From contig NZ_LT669939.1 of NCBI RefSeq assembly GCF_900128505.1, positions 55,538 to 119,537 on the forward strand: a stretch of 64,000 bases of DNA, given 5' to 3'. Numbering within the stretch: position 1 is the first letter of the stretch; every line of letters starts with the position of its first letter. This document shows, in pieces, positions 16,237 through 22,980 of the stretch. The DNA is from Parabacteroides timonensis. GTDB lineage: Bacteria; Bacteroidota; Bacteroidia; Bacteroidales; Tannerellaceae. Made by a program: the position numbers and the translations under genes. The notes below the pieces were generated by a model, which saw nothing but the letters and a program-made list of their open reading frames with translations, ran no database searches and was not told the DNA's origin.

Positions 16237-16541
16237 AACAATTTCCGGTTAATGGTTTCTACATCCGAAAGGTATTGGTTAATCCGATCCAATGAATACA
16301 ATATATTTTCATCGGACGGAAGCGTATTGATATGTTTGGCAAGCTGGTTGATATTGGCTCCTATTTTACGAAGTTCATATATCATTTGCACATCGGTTTT
16401 CGATATGCTTCTACCTTTCAAGGCAGACTCTCTGATAAAGGAAGAAAGGGATTTTCCCTCTTCCTTTGAACGTTGAAGAAGCTGTTCTTTCTCGGCTTCC
16501 GTCAAGCGGATCTTTATACTTATATCTCGATTCTCTTTCAT
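16233..16541 (-). CDS. mobC: Mobilisation accessory protein (MobC/MobB-like, ribbon-helix-helix)
   Basis: From ATG 16541 (MKENRDISIKIRLTEAEKEQ) it has 102 residues; the longer frame to 16595 runs across the oriT-like hairpins and is unlikely. It has the usual order of a MobC-type relaxosome protein: basic beta strand, two helices with SSFIRESALKGR, then a coiled region ELRKIGANINQLAKHINTLP. It should bind oriT and help the relaxase nick. First gene of a three-gene operon with the relaxase and the 13825-14808 gene. Confidence 0.82.
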   Translation of the reverse strand: MKENRDISIKIRLTEAEKEQLLQRSKEEGKSLSSFIRESALKGRSISKTDVQMIYELRKIGANINQLAKHINTLPSDENILYSLDRINQYLSDVETINRKLL

Positions 16542-16569
16542 ATATACGGAGTATGTGAGTGTAACGAAC

Positions 16570-16666
16570 ATTGGTCGGCAGCTCGGCTGTCGCAAGGGTT
16601 TTTGTACCTACAAAAACATACCTTGCATTAGCAAAGATATACAATAATACTCAGCTGTGAAACAAA
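16570..16666 (-). promoter_or_regulatory. oriT-like hairpins and promoter of the mobilisation operon
   Basis: GTTTTTGTA (16598-16606) and TACAAAAAC (16609-16617) form a 9-bp stem with a 2-nt loop; just beside it, GGTCGGCAGCTCGGCTGTCGC (split here: arms GGCAG and CTGTC) forms another. On the minus strand -7 box TATCTTTG lies at 16632-16639 with TTTG at 16663-16666 (23 bp). Position directly upstream of the mob genes and inverted repeats fit an oriT; the nick site cannot be read off. Confidence 0.42.
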
Positions 16667-16699
16667 ACCAGACAAAAGTCTTGATTTCTTAATCCAGAT

Positions 16700-16962
16700 T
16701 AACTGCGCACTTTGTTACAAAGTAACTACACACATTGTAACAGGAAAACGAAAACTCTTTAGTTACAAAATACATAATTACTAATTACATTATTACAAAG
16801 AATGAACATACATACTTAATTATAAGATTAAATACATATATAATTATATTCATATTTATATATGAAACAACTTATATAAGTAAGTAAGTAAGTAAGTAAA
16901 TAAGTGTGTAATAAATTAATTATAAAAGTATGCAATTATTTAATTTATTATTTATATATTTG
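16700..16962 (+). promoter_or_regulatory. Partition-site candidate and parA promoter
   Basis: Between 16708 and 16800 the motif GTTACAAA/ATTACAAA and its complement recur at least four times (TTGTTACAAAGTAAC, ATTGTAAC, AGTTACAAAA, ATTACAAAG), the kind of array bound by a ParB-like protein. Next comes a tetranucleotide tract of TAAG units (about 16878-16907). The -7 box TATATTTG is at 16955-16962, 25 bp before the parA start. Confidence 0.45.
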
Positions 16963-16986
16963 CGCACATACTTAAAAACGTACATT

Positions 16987-17685
16987 ATGGGACAAATATT
17001 ACCAGGAGTAGTCGTAGCTTTTGAGAATCCCAAGGGCGGGGTAGGGAAGTCTACGCTGACAGCTTTGTTTGCAGGTTATATTCATTCGCAGTCAAACGAA
17101 GAGGGTGGCTTATCCATTGCCGTGGTGGATATCGACGACATGCAGAACACTATCGGAAAATTACGTGAGGACGAAGCCGAGGACGGAATCATGAAAAAGG
17201 AAGAAGAATATGAGGTTATCAATATCTCATCCTCTGAGTTCATCAACCAACTGGATTTCCTTCAGGACAATTACGACATTATACTTGTCGATTTTCCGGG
17301 GAACCTGAAACAGAACGGTGTAGTTGAAACGCTGCACTTCGTTGACGTGATCATTATCCCCTTTGAACCGAACCAAACCGATTTAAGACCTACATTGACC
17401 TTTTACTATAACATCTATGAAGGGATTATTGAAAGCCGTCGAAAGATTGGCAAAAAGACTACCGTGCGTGGTGTCATGAACCGTGTTCTTCCGAATGTGC
17501 TGGAGTTCAAAGAAATTTTGAAAAATAAAAAAACCTTGCCTTTCGAGTTGACGCAAAACTACATCAAGGATTCAAGGGTTGACTATCAACGCAATTTAAG
17601 TACGCTGAGTAAAGCGTACCATCATCCCTGTGATGCGTTCTGTGAAGAGGTATTGGAATTAATCTGCAACCATATAGGAGAATAA
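16987..17685 (+). CDS. parA: ParA-family partition ATPase
   Basis: 232 residues from ATG 16987; the earlier in-frame ATG at 16930 precedes the promoter. Seen: deviant Walker A ENPKGGVGKSTLT near the N-terminus, DIDDMQN after the first strand, and IILVDFPGN (Walker B/switch). ParA ATPases ride on the nucleoid and separate plasmid copies together with a centromere-binding partner. The partner is probably the next gene, 4 bp downstream; the centromere may be the repeat region just upstream. Confidence 0.92.
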   Translation: MGQILPGVVVAFENPKGGVGKSTLTALFAGYIHSQSNEEGGLSIAVVDIDDMQNTIGKLREDEAEDGIMKKEEEYEVINISSSEFINQLDFLQDNYDIILVDFPGNLKQNGVVETLHFVDVIIIPFEPNQTDLRPTLTFYYNIYEGIIESRRKIGKKTTVRGVMNRVLPNVLEFKEILKNKKTLPFELTQNYIKDSRVDYQRNLSTLSKAYHHPCDAFCEEVLELICNHIGE

Positions 17686-17689
17686 AGCT

Positions 17690-18172
17690 ATGGCAACCAA
17701 CAAAGAAAGGACATCATCAGCCGCCATGAGAAAACTCTTGCTGCAAAGCGCCAGTAAGAAAGAGCAGGAAATCCAGCAGATCGGAAGTGTTGCGGAAAGC
17801 ACTATTCCCCAACCTGCGATTGAGCAACCCATTCATGAAGAGGTGAAAGAATCGGCTCCGGTCACAGAAACCGTCCAAGAACCTCAGCCGGAACAAATGG
17901 AAAAGCCGGAATCCAAACCTTCCGTGCAGTCTTCTCCAAAAACAGAAGAAAACAAAGTCTGCGGAAAAAAATTCTCGGAATATCTGAAAGAACAAAAATT
18001 AAAGAACACCGAAGTAATCCGGATATCCAGCGAAACCCACAGAAAGCTGAAGCAGATTGCTATGGCCACTGGATTAGGAATGCACAACATCGCCAACAAC
18101 ATACTTGAAGACATATTGACCAGCCATAACAAGGAGATTCAAGCGATACTGAAGAAGTATATGAGCATCTGA
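17690..18172 (+). CDS. ParB-like/DUF3408-type DNA-binding partner of ParA
   Basis: 160 residues: a basic N-terminus, a long Pro/Glu/Gln-rich linker (residues 35-90), and a C-terminal domain VIRISSETHRKLKQIAMATG followed by helices, resembling the ribbon-helix-helix DUF3408 proteins that follow parA in Bacteroidetes elements. Start 4 bp after the parA stop. By analogy it binds the partition site and stimulates ParA; this is inferred from order and fold. Confidence 0.68.
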   Translation: MATNKERTSSAAMRKLLLQSASKKEQEIQQIGSVAESTIPQPAIEQPIHEEVKESAPVTETVQEPQPEQMEKPESKPSVQSSPKTEENKVCGKKFSEYLKEQKLKNTEVIRISSETHRKLKQIAMATGLGMHNIANNILEDILTSHNKEIQAILKKYMSI

Positions 18173-18269
18173 TTCTACTTTCGGAAAAATATATATACGC
18201 CTGTTCGACTGCATCTGTCGGGCAGGCGTTATTTTTGCACACCGTTTTAGTGAAGGCCGGCATTGAACC

Positions 18270-18753
18270 GGGACACTTTTACACAACTGCGGAAAAATCC
18301 CTTTGCCTATTATCCCGGATAATATGTTAAAGAATTCAAACTTCTACTAGTTTCCACCTCAAAATTTTTTCCGAAAGTAAGAATACAGTAACAAAATCAT
18401 TTCTTTGTTTTATTTAGGTTTTTAGGAATTTAAGTATTTGTGGGATACTTTTACACAACTAATAAGGGAGGTTTTCCGTATAATCAACTATATTATTGCA
18501 AGTTAGCGCTTGATGGCATCTTTTCGCAACCAGGACACTTCTACACAACTAACCGACTATTCGGGACACTTCTACACAACTGAACAGGAAAGTCGGGACA
18601 CTTTTACACAACTAGAATCTGCATTCAGGACACTTTTACACAACTAAATCAGGAATCCGGGACACTTCTGCACAACTAAGCCGGTCATTCGGGACACTTT
18701 TACACAACTGGGGGGAGCGGAAACAGCCGTAGTCGGGACACTTTTACACAACT
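18270..18753 (+). repeat. Iteron array 2 (nine 19-bp repeats), candidate oriV
   Basis: Consensus GGGACACTTYTACACAACT. Copies start at 18270, 18442 (isolated), then 18532, 18563, 18595, 18627, 18659, 18691 and 18735. Spacing in the cluster is 31, 32, 32, 32, 32 and 44 bp, so the initiator would bind one face of the helix. The last copy is displaced by about one extra turn and stands nearest the repB promoter. The same order of spacings (31, 32, 32, 43) occurs in array 1. The AT-rich DNA at 18300-18440 may be the unwinding element. Confidence 0.95.
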
Positions 18754-18867
18754 AAATCAAGAAACAGCACGAAAAAAATGCTTTGGAATCTTCATTTATA
18801 GGGAGTTAGATTCACTATCTCCGTAAAAAAACGTATCTTTGCATTAGTAAACAACAAGTGTCCGCCT

Positions 18868-19998
18868 ATGAAGGAAAATAATACACAAAAAGAGTTGAGC
18901 AGAGTTCCCAGAACTCTCAGCGAGTCTCCCAACACGAAAGTATTGGAAGTTCTATTCGATGCAGGCGGTACTGTCATGTCTGACATTATCATTTACGTGG
19001 CATCTTCACAAATGAAAGACCTGTTCGGCGACTGCTGGTTCTCCATCAACGATTTTTGTGAGGTCATGGGGTATGAACGAACCAAGCTGCAACGAAAACT
19101 GACCGAGAAGCAGCTTGACTTCCTGTTCAGCAACCAACGTCCGGTATATATCACCGAACAGAACGGGCAAAAGATAGAGCATCCGATAGAGAACACCTTT
19201 GAAGCGGCGTTATACCGTTTAGGGACATCCAACCTCAGTGTAGCATACGCCATGAATGGCAAGACGCAATATAAGTTCATTCAAATACTGGATCGCTTTG
19301 AGATAAAGGATGACTTCAGCACGAAAAAGCGCACTAAGCGGAATTACAACGTGCATCTGAGCAAAGATCTGATGAATACTTTGCTTACCGAATACAATCT
19401 GCTGGAGCTGAAAGACTACCGTAACTTGCCCAACCGCAAAGGATACCGTAAGTTTTATCTGAACCTGGCAAAAATGATTTACCTGATTAAGTATAAGATT
19501 GACCAAGGACAAGCACCTTATTTCACCGTTACAGTTGACCAACTTGCCAAGGAATTTGATGTAACGGTAAAGGACAACCATGACCGGAAGAAGAAGGTGA
19601 CCAGCATCTTAAACGGTATCAACAAAAAGCTGGAAAGAACCAAATTCCAATACCAGTACATCAAAGGAAAAGGGGAGAGATGGCCCTACACCGTACAGTT
19701 CTTCTTTGATCAGGAAACATTGGAATATTTCGATGAAAAGATAAAAGCGATATTGACCTCGCAATATCACGATGCGCTTAAATCATGCTTTTTGCTAAAC
19801 AAGAAAGGTATTCCCGTCAGCAGGCATTACCAATATAAGGATTTATTCAAATTTGGAACCGGCGAATACTACCATGAGTTTACCACATGGCTCTATTCTG
19901 AAGAGGATAAGGAGTTTAAGGAAAATATCTACCGTGATACCTATATCAAGGTGGTGGGTATTCAACCGGAAGATCTTGCCGTCAACTTGAATCTTTAA
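18868..19998 (+). CDS. repB: RepB-type (Rep_3) plasmid replication initiator, intact
   Basis: 376 residues with the two winged-helix halves of Rep_3 initiators: DLFGDCWFSINDFCEVMGYE with RTKLQRKLTEK in the first and FTVTVDQLAKEFDV with DRKKKVTSILNGIN in the second. It should bind the 19-bp iterons just upstream, melt the origin and load the host replisome. A -7 box TATCTTTG (18834-18841) lies 26 bp before the ATG. It is the functional paralogue of the broken copy at 4266-5310, from which it differs in the C-terminal 90 residues. Confidence 0.93.
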   Translation: MKENNTQKELSRVPRTLSESPNTKVLEVLFDAGGTVMSDIIIYVASSQMKDLFGDCWFSINDFCEVMGYERTKLQRKLTEKQLDFLFSNQRPVYITEQNGQKIEHPIENTFEAALYRLGTSNLSVAYAMNGKTQYKFIQILDRFEIKDDFSTKKRTKRNYNVHLSKDLMNTLLTEYNLLELKDYRNLPNRKGYRKFYLNLAKMIYLIKYKIDQGQAPYFTVTVDQLAKEFDVTVKDNHDRKKKVTSILNGINKKLERTKFQYQYIKGKGERWPYTVQFFFDQETLEYFDEKIKAILTSQYHDALKSCFLLNKKGIPVSRHYQYKDLFKFGTGEYYHEFTTWLYSEEDKEFKENIYRDTYIKVVGIQPEDLAVNLNL

Positions 19999-20024
19999 AA
20001 GTTGGAACAAAAATTATAAAATTG

Positions 20025-20243
20025 TATCTTTGCAGCGGATTCTCAGGCAACTGGCAGTCCGTTTTTTACATACATACTGCCTGTCTAACAAAAGAGTGGC
20101 ATCTATCGTTAAGGAATTAACAACAACAGGCGCGTACCTGTACCAGAATGAAACTGGTACGGGGCGTGCCTTTGTTGTTGGAACGCCACGTCCATGTTAG
20201 AGGGTACGCTTCCGTACCCTTTATATAACATAAAACAAATCTA
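20025..20243 (+). ncRNA. Structured leader or small RNA upstream of the Crp-like gene
   Basis: A promoter (TTGG at 20002-20005, 19 bp, TATCTTTG at 20025-20032) drives about 205 nt before the next ATG. Inside, AACAACAA (20119-20126) pairs with TTGTTGTT (20172-20179), enclosing further pairing (CAGGCGCGTACC with GGGGCGTGCC, TACCAG with CTGGTA). A second, tight hairpin GGGTACG-CTTC-CGTACCC lies at 20202-20219 with a TTTATA tail. This could be a cis-regulatory leader with a terminator before the regulator gene, or an independent sRNA. Confidence 0.55.
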
Positions 20244-20837
20244 ATGGTTCAACAAATTGCCTCCCTGATTGATGAGACACTGGCGGCCATGAACGCCCAC
20301 CATCACGTGCGGATGACAGATGAAGAAAGGGCGTATCTTGATGCACATTTCGAACTCATCCACATCAAAAAGGGAGAACACCTCGTCACTAGGGGCGAGG
20401 AAGTATGTTACCTCTATTATCTGGAATCCGGCATTGTCCGGTTATGGTTTCCGGATAAAGAAAAGAGAGAGATTTCAGCACGGTTTATCCAAGCCAAAGA
20501 GTTTATCAATTTTTTCCTTTCACATGAAGAACACCATGCCCACTACAATGTCAAGGCATTGGAGCCATGCAAGGTCTGGAGATTACCTAAAAAAGACCTT
20601 CATCAGCTATATGAGTTATCCATCAATTTCAACAAATTGGCCAGGATACACCTAGAAAAGTCTATCAACCGTAAAATCAAGCGGGAAGAGGACTTTCACA
20701 CACAGGATGCCGAAGAGCGTTATAAATCGCTTTTGACCAATGAAAAATGGCTGTTGCGGTCAATCCCATTGAAAGACATAGCCAGTTATATCGGCATCAC
20801 ACCCCAAGCATTGAGCAACATTCGAAAGCGCATATAA
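20244..20837 (+). CDS. Crp/Fnr-family transcription regulator
   Basis: 197 residues: a cyclic-nucleotide-binding-type beta barrel (IKKGEHLVTRGEEVCYLYYL, SGIVRLWF) and a C-terminal HTH (SIPLKDIASYIGITPQALSN). The barrel lacks the conserved cAMP-binding arginine motif, so the ligand is unknown. It lies between replication genes and the transfer operon and may control either. Its terminator loop contains an iteron, which links it physically to replication control. Confidence 0.9.
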   Translation: MVQQIASLIDETLAAMNAHHHVRMTDEERAYLDAHFELIHIKKGEHLVTRGEEVCYLYYLESGIVRLWFPDKEKREISARFIQAKEFINFFLSHEEHHAHYNVKALEPCKVWRLPKKDLHQLYELSINFNKLARIHLEKSINRKIKREEDFHTQDAEERYKSLLTNEKWLLRSIPLKDIASYIGITPQALSNIRKRI

Positions 20838-20849
20838 ACCAAACTCTAT

Positions 20850-20892
20850 AAGCCGGACAGGACAGTTTTACACAACTAATCCTATCCGGCTT
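20850..20892 (+). terminator. Terminator with an iteron in its loop
   Basis: AAGCCGGACAG (20850-20860) pairs with CTATCCGGCTT (20882-20892), followed by a T-run. The loop and part of the left arm make an iteron, AGGACAGTTTTACACAACT (20859-20877), in the same orientation as array 2, 2.1 kb away. Confidence 0.82.
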
Positions 20893-20992
20893 TTTTCTGT
20901 AGAATTATTCCACACCTGCCGGTTTACGGCACATGTATTTTTTAATGCACATTAAATAAACACGGAAGGCCCTTTAAAAGCCTTTCATAAAA

Positions 20993-21023
20993 TTTGTCCT
21001 CCCGTATATAATCTATATGTTTG
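20993..21023 (+). promoter_or_regulatory. Promoter of the transfer operon
   Basis: TTTG (20993-20996), 19 bp, TATGTTTG (21016-21023): a consensus Bacteroidetes promoter. The predicted leader to the first gene is about 110 nt. No other strong promoter is seen in the same direction until 36430. Confidence 0.7.
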
Positions 21024-21142
21024 GAGCGAAAACAACGCGATAAGCACCTTGATTCGGTTCTGCCGACAGGAATCCGCGTAAATTAGAAACACCGTATGAG
21101 ACAAATAGAAAAATATATAACATAACCTAAAGAGTAATTCCC

Positions 21143-21721
21143 ATGGAACACATCAGACTGACCGCTATCAGCCTTAGCTTGCTGTTATGCACCGTAAGCG
21201 CTTTTGCGCAACGCCATTATGAGAACATCCCGGCACTTGAACTGAACTACGGCACTAACCTGTTCGGCGATGCAGGCAACTATTACAACCTGTCCTTTTC
21301 CAGATACATCAACCGGACAAGCTATTGGAAAGCCGGGCTTAGCTATTTTGAGAAGCCTTACGAATACACACCCAACCTACCGCAAGTCTCTACCTTGAAC
21401 CCAGAAGAAACGATTCGAGAAACGATACATGACAAGGGTAAGGACTTTTATGTGGACGGCGGTTATTACAGAACCCTGGCCAGCAACCTGAAATCCGTTT
21501 ACTGGGGCATCGGCCTGGGAGGATTCATCGGTACAGAATACGTCCGCCACCCCGATAAGGAATACAGCTTCATCATCGGATCGAAACTGGAAACGGAACT
21601 GGAAGTATTCATCCTGCCCCGAACGGCATTGCTTGCCCGCATACAACAACATTGGAATCCCCTATCCATTGACAAGTGGAACACTGTCTGGAACGTAGGA
21701 ATAAAGATACTGCTCTACTAA
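21143..21721 (+). CDS. traO: Conjugal transfer protein, TraO-like
   Basis: 192 residues with a signal peptide (LSLLLCTVSAFAQ) and alternating aromatic strands ending in VGIKILLY, consistent with a small outer-membrane or periplasmic barrel such as TraO of CTnDOT-type systems. TraO usually follows TraN; here it opens the operon. Its role in the mating channel is not established. Confidence 0.6.
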   Translation: MEHIRLTAISLSLLLCTVSAFAQRHYENIPALELNYGTNLFGDAGNYYNLSFSRYINRTSYWKAGLSYFEKPYEYTPNLPQVSTLNPEETIRETIHDKGKDFYVDGGYYRTLASNLKSVYWGIGLGGFIGTEYVRHPDKEYSFIIGSKLETELEVFILPRTALLARIQQHWNPLSIDKWNTVWNVGIKILLY

Positions 21722-21739
21722 CCGACAAATCACATCACC

Positions 21740-21952
21740 ATGCTTATTATCATATTATTAGCCGATACAAATGTATCCGGCCTGATCTCCTTATACCGTG
21801 AAATAGGAACCATGCTGATAGGGGTAGGCTTTCTATGTGCCGGACTAGCGGTACTTAAAAAACTGATAAGCAACCACGAGCGCACCAAAGAGGCCATCAT
21901 CACCTATATCACGGCATTGGTCACTTGGCTCATTATCTGGCAACTCTTATGA
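21740..21952 (+). CDS. Small two-helix membrane protein of the transfer operon
   Basis: 70 residues, with hydrophobic segments at the N-terminus (about 1-20, broken by polar residues), at IGTMLIGVGFLCAGLAVL (22-39) and at ITYITALVTWLIIWQLL (54-70). No family recognised. It overlaps the next gene by 4 nt (ATGA). Position suggests a channel component in the inner membrane. Confidence 0.55.
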   Translation: MLIIILLADTNVSGLISLYREIGTMLIGVGFLCAGLAVLKKLISNHERTKEAIITYITALVTWLIIWQLL

Positions 21953-22293
21953 ACGTGGTAGATTTGATACTGCTTGCCATACTCGCCTGTATCACGTTTC
22001 ACTTTTACTTCCGGAAAAAGAAGAAAGCCCTTTCTTCCAGAAATGAGAAAGAGAATCCGGCAAGGGAGGCGGTGCGCAAGGAAGGGCAGGAGAGAGCCTG
22101 TCCAGTCATCTGCGTGGTATTTCAGCCTGAGCTGGAAGAAGAGGAATTGGCTGTCGAGATAGCCGATATGTACCTGCATGGAAGAGCCTACTACTACTCA
22201 GGCAAACCCCTGCCGGAACAGCCGAAAGAAGAGCCCATATCCATCAAGTATAAGGATGTGCAATGGGAGAGACTGAAAACGATTCATGTTTAA
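21949..22293 (+). CDS. Membrane-anchored hypothetical protein of the transfer operon
   Basis: 114 residues from ATG 21949, chosen because it overlaps the preceding stop (ATGA); the in-frame ATG at 21925 lies inside the upstream gene. One N-terminal membrane helix (VVDLILLAILACITFHFYF) followed by a basic stretch and a charged cytoplasmic tail. Not recognised. Confidence 0.5.
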   Translation: MNVVDLILLAILACITFHFYFRKKKKALSSRNEKENPAREAVRKEGQERACPVICVVFQPELEEEELAVEIADMYLHGRAYYYSGKPLPEQPKEEPISIKYKDVQWERLKTIHV

Positions 22294-22311
22294 TTAAAAA
22301 ATAGGAACAAA

Positions 22312-22656
22312 ATGAAAGTAATCGAAAATGTAAGAGAAAAAGTGAACCAAGTCATTAACCGCTACGGAAAGGTTATCTTTACCTTTCTCATATTCTTCAC
22401 GCTATTGGGAACGGCACAAGTGGCGGAGGCACAAAGCGGCCTGAAGATCAACAGCCTATCCGAAGTGACAGACAAAGCCAAAGAGGGTGCGGACACCATT
22501 CTGGACGTAGCCAAATACATTTTGGCGGCGGTACTCGGCATCGCCCTGGTCTTTGTCATCTATTCGCTTGCCACGAACAATCCCCATGCCAAGGAATACC
22601 TGCTCGGCTGGATCATCGCCGTGGTAGTCATCATGGTGGCCTTCCTGATTATCTAA
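22312..22656 (+). CDS. traE: TraE-like protein (DUF4134), VirB2-like
   Basis: 114 residues: N-terminal helix with a signal-like sequence ending AEAQS, then two close hydrophobic helices (ILAAVLGIALVFVIYSLAT and LLGWIIAVVVIMVAFLII), the shape of VirB2-type pilins and of TraE in CTnDOT. It is followed by TraF and TraG homologues in the standard order. A paralogue lies at 25576-25797. Confidence 0.77.
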   Translation: MKVIENVREKVNQVINRYGKVIFTFLIFFTLLGTAQVAEAQSGLKINSLSEVTDKAKEGADTILDVAKYILAAVLGIALVFVIYSLATNNPHAKEYLLGWIIAVVVIMVAFLII

Positions 22657-22668
22657 AAACGAAGAGCC

Positions 22669-22980
22669 ATGAGAACCATGCGTAAAATTAACAAGCCGAT
22701 CAAGTTCTTCGGTCTGTCATCGGGACAGTTCGCCATCTTCATGCTGCTGACGGCCATCATCATCATCGTGAGCATATTCAAGCAGCTGCACCCGATACTC
22801 ATCATCGGAATCATTTCCGCCATTCTGTTTCTATCCGGTCTGCTGTTCCAAACCTTGAAAAAGGAACACAAGGCCGGCAACCCGGACTACCTGACCGGCC
22901 TCCGGATCAAGAACGCCACCCCCCGGCAGATAACGGACAAACGGCAGATTTTCAAATTCATCCTAAAACGGCAACCATGA
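22669..22980 (+). CDS. traF: TraF-like protein (DUF4133), VirB3-like
   Basis: 103 residues with two adjacent membrane helices (FAIFMLLTAIIIIVSIF and ILIIGIISAILFLSGLLF) near the N-terminus and a basic cytoplasmic tail. Size, topology and place just before the VirB4-type ATPase fit VirB3/TraF. It overlaps the next gene by 4 nt. Confidence 0.77.
   Translation: MRTMRKINKPIKFFGLSSGQFAIFMLLTAIIIIVSIFKQLHPILIIGIISAILFLSGLLFQTLKKEHKAGNPDYLTGLRIKNATPRQITDKRQIFKFILKRQP

Noticed and set aside
16878..16907. TAAG tetranucleotide tract read as a possible CRISPR-like or phase-variable repeat
   Set aside because: No spacers and no coding frame across it; it lies before the parA promoter and is treated as part of the partition region.
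18270..18753. Regular 32-bp spacing of repeats suggested a CRISPR array
   Set aside because: The repeats are 19 bp with spacers of only 12-13 bp, no cas genes are present, and the adjacent gene is a Rep_3 initiator; this is an iteron array.
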